A DNA stretch of 64,000 nucleotides from Pseudomonas fluorescens (lineage in GTDB: Bacteria > Pseudomonadota > Gammaproteobacteria > Pseudomonadales > Pseudomonadaceae): the NCBI RefSeq assembly GCF_000967965.1, contig NZ_LACC01000022.1, forward strand, positions 124,001-188,000, written 5' to 3'. A model generated the notes under the pieces. It made no database searches. It had not been told where the DNA came from and saw only the letters and a list, made by a program, of their open reading frames with translations. The translations under genes were made by a program, and so were the position numbers. Positions 15,682 to 24,045 of the stretch are shown here, piece after piece (the stretch's first letter is position 1; each line of letters opens with the position of its first letter).

Positions 15682-17010
15682 TTACTGAATTAGCGAACCC
15701 CGCAGCGAGTGCGGTTGTGCTGCATCGATGTGCACATCCGCGAACTGGCCGATCAGGGTCGGATTGTCGCAGCGGAAGTTGACGATACGATTATTCTCGG
15801 TCCGGCCCTGCAGCTCGCCCGGGTCCTTTTTCGAGTAATCGGTCACCAGGATCCGCTGGATCGAGCCGACCATTTGTCGGCTGATCTCGAAACCTTGCTG
15901 GTTCAAGCGATGTTGCAGCGCGTTCAGGCGTTCTTTTTTCAACTCTTCCGGGGTGTCATCGGCCAAGTCGGCGGCCGGTGTGCCCGGGCGCTGGCTGTAG
16001 ACGAACGAGTAGGAAAAGTCGAAACCCACGTCTGCAATCAGCTTCATGGTTTGTTCGAAATCTTTCTCGGTCTCGCCCGGGAAACCGACAATAAAGTCCG
16101 AACTGATGCAGATTCCGGGCACGGCGGCGCGCAGTTTGCGTAGCTTGGATTTGTATTCCAGCGCTGTGTGGTTGCGTTTCATCGCCGCGAGGATGCGGTC
16201 CGAGCCCGATTGCACCGGCAAGTGCAGGTGCTTGACCAGTTCCGGCACATCGGCGTGGGCCTGGATCAGGCTGTCGGAAAATTCCAACGGGTGCGACGTG
16301 GTGTAGCGGATGCGGTCGATGCCGTCGACCGCGGCGACTACGCGGATAAGCTCGGCCAGGTCGGCCAGGCGCCCATCATGAGTAGTCCCACGATAGCCGT
16401 TGACGTTCTGCCCCAACAGCGTCACTTCGCGTACGCCGTTTTCGGCCAAGTGAATGATCTCGGCAAGCACGTCGTCGAACGGCCGGCTGACCTCTTCGCC
16501 GCGGGTGTAGGGCACCACGCAGAACGTGCAGTACTTGCTGCAACCTTCCATCACCGACACGTAAGCGCTAGGGCCGTCGATGCGGGGCTCGGGCAAATGG
16601 TCGAACTTTTCGATTTCCGGGAACGAGACGTCGACTTGCGGCAGCTTGCTGATGCGTGCGGCGTCAATCATTTCCGGCAGGCGGTGCAGGGTCTGCGGGC
16701 CGAAGACCACGTCGACATAGGGGGCGCGATCACGGATGGCTGCGCCCTCCTGGCTGGCCACGCAACCGCCGACGGCGATCACCATGTCCGGGTTGGCCAG
16801 TTTCAGTTCGCGCCAGCGACCGAGCTGGGAGTAGACGCGATCCTGTGCACGTTCGCGGATCGAGCAGGTATTGAGCAGGATCACGTCGGCGTCTTCAGCG
16901 CGGGCGGTGACTTCCAGGGCCTGATGTTCGCCCAGCAGATCGACCATGCGCGAGCTGTCGTACTCGTTCATCTGGCAACCGTGGGTTTCGATGTAAAGCT
17001 TCTTGGCCAT
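15682..17010 (-). CDS. miaB: tRNA-2-methylthio-N6-isopentenyladenosine37 synthase MiaB
   Basis: Radical SAM methylthiotransferase acting on A37 of tRNAs that read UNN codons. 442 residues: N-terminal UPF0004 domain with Cys12, Cys49 and Cys83 binding one cluster, the radical SAM triad Cys157/Cys161/Cys164 (CSKYCTFC), and a C-terminal TRAM domain (about 375-440). First gene of the miaB-ybeZ-ybeY-corC-lnt series, although a REP pair and a possible internal promoter separate it from ybeZ. Confidence 0.98.
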   Translation of the reverse strand: MAKKLYIETHGCQMNEYDSSRMVDLLGEHQALEVTARAEDADVILLNTCSIRERAQDRVYSQLGRWRELKLANPDMVIAVGGCVASQEGAAIRDRAPYVDVVFGPQTLHRLPEMIDAARISKLPQVDVSFPEIEKFDHLPEPRIDGPSAYVSVMEGCSKYCTFCVVPYTRGEEVSRPFDDVLAEIIHLAENGVREVTLLGQNVNGYRGTTHDGRLADLAELIRVVAAVDGIDRIRYTTSHPLEFSDSLIQAHADVPELVKHLHLPVQSGSDRILAAMKRNHTALEYKSKLRKLRAAVPGICISSDFIVGFPGETEKDFEQTMKLIADVGFDFSYSFVYSQRPGTPAADLADDTPEELKKERLNALQHRLNQQGFEISRQMVGSIQRILVTDYSKKDPGELQGRTENNRIVNFRCDNPTLIGQFADVHIDAAQPHSLRGSLIQ

Positions 17011-17146
17011 GGAATAGAGTCATCACGTGATTCAAAGAACCGCGCATTATAGGGAACATGCACCCAGGTTCCTACCGCTGCGCGTCCGATGGCTATGCTA
17101 TAGTTCGCGCCCTCATTTTTATCCCCCGATGTGTTGCTCGCCTGCC

Positions 17147-17476
17147 ATGACCAAACGTGAAGCTCCAATCTACAAGGTGATTTTCCTCAACCAGGGCCAG
17201 GTGTTCGAAATGTACGCCAAGCAGATCTATCAAAGTGATCTGTGGGGCTTTCTGGAAGTGGAAGAGTTCGTCTTTGGCGAGCGCACGCAAGTGGTCGTCG
17301 ATCCGAGCGAAGAAAAGCTCAAGGCTCAGTTCGAAGGCGTGGTGCGCAGTTTTGTGCCGATGCATTCGATCGTGCGCATCGACGAAGTCGAGCGTATGGG
17401 AACACCGAAAATCAGCGAAGCCCGTGGCGCGGTCGGCAATGTCATGCCGTTTCCGATGCCGATGCCTGAGAAGTAA
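17147..17476 (+). CDS. DUF1820 family protein
   Basis: 109-residue cytoplasmic protein (MTKREAPIYKVIFLNQGQVFEMYAKQ...) of the DUF1820 family, found in Pseudomonas and relatives, with no known function. A beta-rich N-terminal half and a conserved middle (VDPSEEKLKAQFEGV) lead to a Met/Pro-rich tail (MPFPMPMPEK). Divergent from miaB, the conserved Pseudomonas position. The start at 17147 is chosen because conservation begins there; the frame upstream reads through the miaB promoter region. Confidence 0.85.
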   Translation: MTKREAPIYKVIFLNQGQVFEMYAKQIYQSDLWGFLEVEEFVFGERTQVVVDPSEEKLKAQFEGVVRSFVPMHSIVRIDEVERMGTPKISEARGAVGNVMPFPMPMPEK

Positions 17477-17499
17477 GCAGCTAGGGCTAGAGAGGCTTG

Positions 17500-17634
17500 T
17501 TGTGGCGAGGGAGCTTGCTCCCGCTCGGCTGCGAAGCAGTCGCAAGACCGAAATGCGCGGTGTGCCAGGCAGAGTGTGATTGCAGGATTTAGGGCCGCTT
17601 CGCGCCCCAGCGGGAGCAAGCTCCCTCGCCACAA
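17500..17634 (+). repeat. Long composite inverted repeat (GTGGCGAGGGAGCTTGCTCC type)
   Basis: About 135 bases, same design as at 5561: outer arms TTGTGGCGAGGGAGCTTGCT and inverse, inner arms CGGCTGCGAAGCAGTCG and GCCGCTTCGCGCCCC. Lies between the convergent DUF1820 and Sel1 genes, so may terminate both. Confidence 0.8.
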
Positions 17635-17659
17635 CAAGCCACCCCGCAGTCAGAAGTGC

Positions 17660-18214
17660 TCAGGGCAGTGGTGCGAAAGGCGTACGCCCGTCAGCGCTCT
17701 GCAATTCCATCAAATATTTACGGAAGATTTGCCCGAGCACCTGGGTAGCAAGCTCCAGTTCTTCGCGAGGCATCTTTTCGGTGACTTCGTCGGCGGTGTC
17801 CAGTGCGTCTTCGGCGCCATTGACCGCCGCCATCTTCAGCAGGATGTACGCCTGAACGTTATTGGCCGGCACGCCTTCGCCGTGGAAGAACATGGTGCCG
17901 AGTTTGAATTGCGCCTGGGCGTGGCCTTGCAGCGAGGCTTTTTCGAAATAGCTCAGGGCTTGGTTGAGGTCGCGCGGGGCGTTTTTGCCTTCGTAGTAGA
18001 ACTCACCCAACTCGTATTGCGCTTGCGCATCCCCTTCTTCCGACGCTTTCTGGCAGGCGGCGAGCGCCTGTTCCAGGTCTTGCGGCTGGGTATTGAGGGT
18101 GCAGCGACCCATCGCTGGGATTAACAACGAGTTGCCGCCTGCTTGTGCGTGCGCGAGCAGGGGCTGAAGAAGCAACAGGCAGCCCAGTGCAAGGGTGCGG
18201 CCGGTGCGGTTCAT
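17660..18214 (-). CDS. Secreted Sel1-repeat (SLR) protein
   Basis: 184 residues with an N-terminal signal peptide (MNRTGRTLALGCLLLLQPLLAHA, cleavage near residue 23). At least two Sel1-like repeats follow: AQAQYELGEFYYEGKNAPRDLNQALSYFEKAS and AQAQFKLGTMFFHGEGVPANNVQAYILLKMAA. Such repeats make alpha-solenoids for protein-protein contacts; the partner is unknown. It is downstream of hemL on the same strand, behind a hairpin terminator. Confidence 0.82.
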   Translation of the reverse strand: MNRTGRTLALGCLLLLQPLLAHAQAGGNSLLIPAMGRCTLNTQPQDLEQALAACQKASEEGDAQAQYELGEFYYEGKNAPRDLNQALSYFEKASLQGHAQAQFKLGTMFFHGEGVPANNVQAYILLKMAAVNGAEDALDTADEVTEKMPREELELATQVLGQIFRKYLMELQSADGRTPFAPLP

Positions 18215-18402
18215 GGGAATCGACTTACCTCTGAAGGGCGCGCGGACCCATCGAGGGGATCCAATAAGCGCGCATTATGAAATAAGCAGGGCCAACCTTA
18301 CAAAGTCTTTACTCGTTTTTCTGCTGCGCGGGAAATTTATCGCCCACTTTGCGGGGGATTATCAGCAGATGAGCAGGAAAAAACCTGGGAATGCAGGCGA
18401 AA

Positions 18403-18430
18403 GCTGACGCTGGCAAGGGCCAGCGTCAGC
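18403..18430 (-). terminator. Hairpin terminator candidate after hemL
   Basis: GCTGACGCTGGC, a four-base loop and its exact complement form a 12-bp stem 10 bases past the hemL stop. On the minus strand the T tract is short (TTTC), so termination strength is uncertain. Confidence 0.6.
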
Positions 18431-18439
18431 ATTTGAGCG

Positions 18440-19723
18440 TTACTTCAAGGCCGCGAAGGCGCGCTCGGCGGCGTCCAGGGTCAGCTTCAGTTCAGCTTCG
18501 CCGTGGGCGATCGAAGTGAAACCGGCTTCGAATGCGCTCGGTGCCAGGTACACGCCACCTTCGAGCATCAGGTGGAAGAAGCGGCCGAACAGGGCTGCGT
18601 CGCTGGCCATGACGTCATCGAAGGTGACGATGTTGTCGGCACCGCTGAAGTACAGGCCGAACATGCCGCCGGCCTGGGTGGTCACGAACGGAATGCCGGC
18701 CGCATCGGCGCGCTGTTGCAGGCCGTCGAGCAGGCGAGTGGTGTAGTCGGTCAGCTCGGCGTGGAAGCCCGGACGGCTGATCAGGCGCAGGGTGGTCAGG
18801 CCAGCGGCCATCGCCAGCGGGTTACCGGACAGCGTACCTGCCTGGTAGACCGGACCCAGCGGGGCGATGCGCTGCATGATTTCACGCTTGCCGCCGAAGC
18901 AGCCGACCGGCATGCCGCCACCGATGATCTTGCCGAAGGTGGTCAGGTCCGGCGTCACGCCGTAGTACGCCTGGGCGCCGCCGAGGGCGACACGGAAACC
19001 GGTCATCACTTCGTCGAAAATCAGCACCACGCCGTGCTTGTCGCACAGGGTCCGCAGGCCTTCGAGGAAGCCTGGTGCCGGCGGCACGCAGTTCATATTG
19101 CCGGCCACTGGCTCGACGATGATGCAGGCCACGTCCTGGCCGACTTCGGCGAGCATGGTTTCTACCGCGTCGATGTCGTTGAACGGCAGGGTCAGGGTGT
19201 GTTTGGCGAATGCTGCCGGTACACCGGCCGAGCTCGGTACGCCCTGGGTCAGTGCGCCGGAACCGGCCTTGACCAGCAGGCTGTCGGAGTGACCGTGGTA
19301 GCAGCCTTCGAACTTGATGATGCTGTCGCGACCGGTGAAGCCGCGGGCCAGGCGAATGGCGCTCATGGTCGCTTCGGTGCCGGAGCTGACCATGCGCACC
19401 ATTTCCATCGACGGTACGAGGGAGCAGACCAGGTCGGCCATCTGGGTTTCCATCTCGGTCGGGGCACCGTAGGACAGGCCGTGCTCAAGCTGCTTGCGCA
19501 CCGCGTCCAGTACGTCCGGGTGGCTGTGGCCGAGAATCATCGGACCCCAGGAACCGACGTAATCCACATAGCGCTTGTCATCTTCGTCGGTGACGTAGGC
19601 GCCTTCGGCGTGTTTGAAGAACAGCGGCGTGCCGCCGACGCTCTTGAACGCGCGAACCGGCGAGTTCACGCCACCGGGAATGTGTTTCTGGGCATTGGCA
19701 AACAGCGTTTCGGAACGAGACAT
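18440..19723 (-). CDS. hemL: Glutamate-1-semialdehyde 2,1-aminomutase
   Basis: PLP enzyme converting glutamate-1-semialdehyde to 5-aminolevulinate in the C5 heme pathway. 427 residues; the PLP lysine is Lys265 (TTFGKIIGGG), and HEME-pathway landmarks GGVNSPVRAFK (17-27), NSGTEA-like VSSGTEATMSAIRLAR and YHGHSDSLL are all present. It follows thiD and thiE with gaps of about 30 bases, so the three are likely one transcript. Confidence 0.98.
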   Translation of the reverse strand: MSRSETLFANAQKHIPGGVNSPVRAFKSVGGTPLFFKHAEGAYVTDEDDKRYVDYVGSWGPMILGHSHPDVLDAVRKQLEHGLSYGAPTEMETQMADLVCSLVPSMEMVRMVSSGTEATMSAIRLARGFTGRDSIIKFEGCYHGHSDSLLVKAGSGALTQGVPSSAGVPAAFAKHTLTLPFNDIDAVETMLAEVGQDVACIIVEPVAGNMNCVPPAPGFLEGLRTLCDKHGVVLIFDEVMTGFRVALGGAQAYYGVTPDLTTFGKIIGGGMPVGCFGGKREIMQRIAPLGPVYQAGTLSGNPLAMAAGLTTLRLISRPGFHAELTDYTTRLLDGLQQRADAAGIPFVTTQAGGMFGLYFSGADNIVTFDDVMASDAALFGRFFHLMLEGGVYLAPSAFEAGFTSIAHGEAELKLTLDAAERAFAALK

Positions 19724-19751
19724 GATCGGGCTCTCAAATCAGATTTAAAGC

Positions 19752-20375
19752 TTAAATAGAAAACAATTCGTTGAAGGCGCGGGCGCGGCGGGTCACCTCA
19801 GCCGTGCTCTCGGCACCGAACAGGCCATGCACCACCGCCAGCAGATCGACGCCATGGGCCACCAACGGGGCGGCGTTATCCAGGGTGATGCCGCCAATCG
19901 CGCAGATCGGCAAGTGCAACTGCTTGCGGGCCTGGTCGAGCAGGTCGAGGCTGCAGGTCGGGGCGCCGGGTTTGGTGTTCGAATTGAAGAAGCGGCCGAA
20001 GGCGACGTAGCTGGCGCCTTCCCTGGCGGCCTGTTCGGCCAGTTCGAGCTGGGCGTGGCAGGTCGAGCCGATGATCGCCTGGCGCCCGAGCAGTGCACGG
20101 GCCGGAGTCAGTGGGCCGTCGGTCTGGCCCAGGTGCACGCCTACATTCAGGCGCGCCGCCAACTCGGCGTCATCGTTGATGATCAGATGCGTCTTGTAGC
20201 GTTCGCACAGCTCGCGCAAGGCTTCGGCCTCACGCAGGCGGCGGGCCTCGTCGCTGCTTTTGTCGCGGTATTGCAGCAAGGTGACGCCGCCTTCCAGCGC
20301 CGCCTCCACGTACTTGAGCAACTTACCGTCCAGCAAATGGCTGTCGGTAATGGCGTACAGGCCACGTAGTTTCAT
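19752..20375 (-). CDS. thiE: Thiamine-phosphate synthase
   Basis: Condenses HMP-pyrophosphate and thiazole phosphate to thiamine phosphate. TIM-barrel protein of 207 residues with the expected LRGLYAITDSHL start, LLQYRDKSSDEA, LIINDDAELAARL, GVHLGQTDGPLTPARALLG, PICAIGGITLDNAAPLVAHGVD and LAVVHGLFGA blocks. Placed between thiD and hemL, 30 bases after thiD. Confidence 0.97.
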   Translation of the reverse strand: MKLRGLYAITDSHLLDGKLLKYVEAALEGGVTLLQYRDKSSDEARRLREAEALRELCERYKTHLIINDDAELAARLNVGVHLGQTDGPLTPARALLGRQAIIGSTCHAQLELAEQAAREGASYVAFGRFFNSNTKPGAPTCSLDLLDQARKQLHLPICAIGGITLDNAAPLVAHGVDLLAVVHGLFGAESTAEVTRRARAFNELFSI

Positions 20376-20405
20376 CGGACAAGCCTCACCGCATACAAAT
20401 AGAAG

Positions 20406-21203
20406 TTACGAACAGAAATCCAGCGGCAAGCGGCGCGGCACGAACTGGCCTTTGCCCAGTTGCTCGGCATCACGCAGTGTGCGCCACGTGTAGTTAAGCG
20501 CGGTCTGCACGGCGCTGGCGAGGTTTTCGCCATGGGCCAGACGACCGGCCAGGGCACTGGCCAGGGTGCAACCGGAACCGTGATAACTGCCCGGCAAACG
20601 CTGGCAAGTATAGGTTTCGCGCAGACCATCGCGGCTGTACAGGCGATTGTGGATTTCGGTTTCGTCGCCATGGCCGCCGGTGATCAGCAGGTGTTTGACG
20701 AACGGCAAGAGTTTTTCAGCGCACTCGTCCGCGGTGCCTTCGGGCAGTTCGGCGAGGATGCGGGCTTCGGGAAGGTTGGGGGTCGCAATGATCGATAGGG
20801 GCAGCAGGCGTTCGCGCATGGCGTAGCCGACCTCGTCCTTGCCCAGGCGTCCGCCGCCGCCGGCGCGCAGTACCGGGTCGCAGACCACCGGCAAGTGCGG
20901 GTGCGCCGAAAGCAGTTCGACCACGGTGTCGACCATTTCCAGAGAACCGAGCATGCCCAGTTTGACCGCCGCGACTTCGGAGTCGTTGAGCACGGCATTG
21001 GCTTGGGCCAGTACCCACTCACGGTCGAGGACGCGGAAGTCCGTGACATTGACGGTGTCTTGCACGGTCAGGGCGGTGACGGCCGGAGCCGCATGGCAAC
21101 CCTGAGCGAGCAGGGCTTCGATATCTGCCTGCAAGCCGGCGCCACCACTTGGGTCGTGGCCGGAGAGACAGAGGACAACGGGGCGAGAGCTGTAGATATT
21201 CAT
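20406..21203 (-). CDS. thiD: Hydroxymethylpyrimidine/phosphomethylpyrimidine kinase
   Basis: Phosphorylates HMP and HMP-P for thiamine synthesis. ATG 21203 gives 265 residues with the ribokinase-like signature PVVLCLSGHDPSGGAGLQAD, a central VVCDPVLRAGGGGRL and the C-terminal GSYHGSGCTLASALAGRLA anion-hole/catalytic Asp region; the usual catalytic residue region is intact. Upstream codons extend into a composite repeat and were rejected. No TPP riboswitch is visible upstream, in contrast to thiC. Confidence 0.96.
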   Translation of the reverse strand: MNIYSSRPVVLCLSGHDPSGGAGLQADIEALLAQGCHAAPAVTALTVQDTVNVTDFRVLDREWVLAQANAVLNDSEVAAVKLGMLGSLEMVDTVVELLSAHPHLPVVCDPVLRAGGGGRLGKDEVGYAMRERLLPLSIIATPNLPEARILAELPEGTADECAEKLLPFVKHLLITGGHGDETEIHNRLYSRDGLRETYTCQRLPGSYHGSGCTLASALAGRLAHGENLASAVQTALNYTWRTLRDAEQLGKGQFVPRRLPLDFCS

Positions 21204-21254
21204 GGTGCGCGAGCTTACCACCAAACATTCTTTTTCGGGTGCAGCGACACTCCA

Positions 21255-21377
21255 TTGTGGCGAGGGAGCTTGCTCCCGCTGGGTCGCGAAGCGGCCCCAA
21301 AAAACCTTCACGTTCATTGCGTCGACTGGTTTTACGACTGCTTCGCAGCTGAACGGGGGCAAGCCCCCTTGCCACAG
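21255..21377 (+). repeat. Composite inverted repeat with unequal arms
   Basis: Left arm TTGTGGCGAGGGAGCTTGCT is of the 'AGCTTGCT' type, the right arm (GGGGGCAAGCCCCCTTGCCAC) of the 'GGCTTGCC' type, so the two ends come from different subtypes. Inner arms GGGTCGCGAAGCGGCCCC and ACTGCTTCGCAGCTGAACG are present. It lies between the divergent thiD and ladS genes. The rest of the 383-base gap (21378-21586) holds the ladS leader and no gene. Confidence 0.75.
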
Positions 21378-21586
21378 TGATTTTCCTGCCATTGATAATC
21401 GTTCAGAGGTATCGCTGAAACGCCCGTCCTAGAGCCTTTTCTGGAAAAATTTCAATGGTGTTTAATGGCCATCAACGGCTATGCTAGAGTGGATCCAAAC
21501 CAATAACAGGTGATGCCGGTTTTACGTCTGCTCAAAAGGAATGGGGGGCTTCCTGACAGAACCGGACAGGCCACGCTGGGGCTTCA

Positions 21587-23971
21587 ATGCGCTATTTGCT
21601 GATGTTGCTGTTATGTTTGCCCCTCCTGGCAAACGCCGTCGAGTTCGATGAGTTCACTCAAAGCCTCCCTTTGGGCCGTACCCTGCAGGTCTATGAGGAC
21701 GCAGGTGGTCAGGCGACCATCGAGGATATCCGTGCGCAAGCGGCGGCCGGCAACTTCAAACCGCACCACAAGGACACGCTCAACGCCGGGTACTCGCGTT
21801 CGGTGTTCTGGCTGAAAATCGACCTGCATTACCGTCCGGCCAATCCGGCGGCGCAAAGGACCTGGCTGCTGGAACTGGCCTATCCACCCCTTGATCATCT
21901 CGATCTCTATTTGCCCGATGCGGCCGGCAACTATCAGTTGGTCAGGCAGACCGGCGATGCCTTGCCCTTCGCTAGCCGCGAGATTCGTCAGAACAACTAT
22001 CTGTTCGACCTGACGTTCAAGCCGGATCAGGCCGAAACCGTATTCATGCGCTTGCAAAGCGAAGGTTCGATCCAGGCGCCGGTCACCTTGTGGTCTAGCA
22101 CCGCCTACCTCGAAGAACAGCCCGTGCGCCTCTACGTATTGGGGCTGATCTATGGCGTGCTGCTGGGGATGCTGGTCTATAACCTGTTCATCTACCTCAG
22201 CGTGCGCGACACCAGTTACCTCTACTACATCTTCTATATCGCCTCGTTCGGCTTGTATCAGCTGTCGGTAAATGGTGCGGCCGTGCAGTATTTCTGGCCG
22301 GACAATCCATGGTGGGCCAACGCCGCGACGCCGTTTTTCATCGGTTGTGCGGGGCTGTTCGGCAGTCAGTTCGCCCGCAGTTTCCTGCAAATGGCTACCC
22401 ACAGTCGCTGGCTCGACCGCCTGTTGCTGGTGCTGGTTGGCTTCGGTGCGCTGGTGGTCGGCCTGTCGTTGATGACCAGCTATGCCCTGGCCTTGCGCCT
22501 GGCCACGGCCCTGGCGCTGACATTCACCGTGGTGATTTTTGCCTCCGGGATCTTTGCCTGGCTGCGGGGCCTGCGGGTGGCGCGGTATTTCATCATTGCC
22601 TGGTCGGCGTTTTTGCTCGGTGGCATCGTCAATACGCTGATGGTGCTGGGATACCTGCCGAATGTGTTCCTGACCATGTACTCCAGCCAGATCGGCTCGG
22701 CCATCGAAGTGGCGTTGCTGTCCCTGGCACTGGCCGACCGCATCAACGCCATGCGCGAGCAACAGGCTCAAACCCTGTTCGACGCCAGCCAGAAGCTTGA
22801 AGTCCTCAACCAGCAACTGGCCCGCAGTAACAAGCTCAAGGACGAGTTCCTTGCCACTCTGACCCACGAATTGCGCACGCCCATGAACGGTGTGATCGGT
22901 TCGCTGGAGCTGATGCAGACGGTCGATATGGACCCGGAGCTCGAGCAGTACCAGCAGACGGCTTCGGGGTCGGCGCGGGACATGATGCGCATGGTCAACG
23001 GCATCCTCACCCTCACCGAATTGCAGGCCGGCAAACTCAAGGCCTCGGCCGACACCTTCAGCTTGCGTGGCGTGGTCGAGGCACTGCGCACGCAGTTCGA
23101 GGGCAACGCATCGAGCAAGTCGCTGGACTTCAAGGTCGATGTCGCGCCAGGTGTGCCGGATCGTTTGCACGGCGACAACGTCAAGATCGCGCAGTGCCTG
23201 GAATGCCTGCTGGATAACGCCATCAAGTTCACCAAGGTCGGCGGCCTGGCCCTGCGAGTGACCGGCAAGACCATCGAGCCCGACCGGCTGGCCTTGAACT
23301 TTGCGGTGATCGACACGGGCATTGGTTTCACCGATTTGGGGGAGGCCACGATGTATCAACGGTTCTTCCAGCTCGATGGCTCAATGACTCGTGAATACGG
23401 TGGCCTGGGGGTTGGCCTGGCGATTTGCCGACAGTTGGTCGAATTGCTCGGTGGACGCCTGACTCATCGCTCCGAGCCAGGACGCGGCAGCCGATTTCAG
23501 CTGGATGTGGAAGTCGGGTTGCCGGTGGTAGAGCGTCCGGTGGTGCCATTGATGACCCGGGACTTTCCGCGCCTGCGCTTGCCTCAGGATTGTGCCGTGC
23601 TGTTGGTGGATGACAACGGCATCAGCCAGTTGGTGATGCGCGGCATGTTGCTCAAGCTGGGCTTTCGCGTACGTACGGCCGACAGCGTCGATGCCGCGCT
23701 CGATCTCTTGCAGCACGAAGTGTTTGACGCGGTGCTGGTCGATTGTCAGTTGCCGCTGCTGGACGGTGAGTCGGTGTGCTGCCAAATCCGCGCGTTACCC
23801 GGTTATGCCGAACTGCCATTGTTCTTGATCGCCCTGGGCGGTGACCGTGAGCGCTGCCCGACCGGCGCGGTGATTGATCATTTGAACAAACCGGTGAAAT
23901 TCGAAGACTTGCAGGCCGCGCTCTATCGCCGCGTGCTTTGTTCACAGCAGGGCGAAAGCGCCGGCAGTTAG
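21587..23971 (+). CDS. ladS: Hybrid sensor histidine kinase LadS
   Basis: Membrane hybrid kinase that feeds the GacS/GacA-Rsm switch between planktonic and biofilm life; P. aeruginosa LadS (795 residues) responds to calcium. Here 794 residues: signal peptide (MRYLLMLLLCLPLLANA), periplasmic 7TMR-DISMED2 domain (about 25-160), seven-helix 7TMR-DISM region (about 180-390), HisKA with His427 (THELRTPMNG), HATPase boxes DNAIKF, DTGIGF and GGLGVGLAI, and a receiver domain with phospho-acceptor Asp719 (VLVDCQLPLLDGE). No Hpt domain. Located after thiD as in P. aeruginosa; identity is by architecture plus synteny. Confidence 0.9.
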   Translation: MRYLLMLLLCLPLLANAVEFDEFTQSLPLGRTLQVYEDAGGQATIEDIRAQAAAGNFKPHHKDTLNAGYSRSVFWLKIDLHYRPANPAAQRTWLLELAYPPLDHLDLYLPDAAGNYQLVRQTGDALPFASREIRQNNYLFDLTFKPDQAETVFMRLQSEGSIQAPVTLWSSTAYLEEQPVRLYVLGLIYGVLLGMLVYNLFIYLSVRDTSYLYYIFYIASFGLYQLSVNGAAVQYFWPDNPWWANAATPFFIGCAGLFGSQFARSFLQMATHSRWLDRLLLVLVGFGALVVGLSLMTSYALALRLATALALTFTVVIFASGIFAWLRGLRVARYFIIAWSAFLLGGIVNTLMVLGYLPNVFLTMYSSQIGSAIEVALLSLALADRINAMREQQAQTLFDASQKLEVLNQQLARSNKLKDEFLATLTHELRTPMNGVIGSLELMQTVDMDPELEQYQQTASGSARDMMRMVNGILTLTELQAGKLKASADTFSLRGVVEALRTQFEGNASSKSLDFKVDVAPGVPDRLHGDNVKIAQCLECLLDNAIKFTKVGGLALRVTGKTIEPDRLALNFAVIDTGIGFTDLGEATMYQRFFQLDGSMTREYGGLGVGLAICRQLVELLGGRLTHRSEPGRGSRFQLDVEVGLPVVERPVVPLMTRDFPRLRLPQDCAVLLVDDNGISQLVMRGMLLKLGFRVRTADSVDAALDLLQHEVFDAVLVDCQLPLLDGESVCCQIRALPGYAELPLFLIALGGDRERCPTGAVIDHLNKPVKFEDLQAALYRRVLCSQQGESAGS

Positions 23972-24045
23972 GCGGATATGACACTTTGATCGGCCGAGGG
24001 GCGGTGCTTAACTGAAGTTCCTTGGCCGACCAAAGGAGCCCTGTC

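Noticed and set aside
21611..23359. 582-residue frame on the minus strand over ladS
   Set aside because: Shadow of the ladS coding sequence; the sense frame has full sensor-kinase domains.
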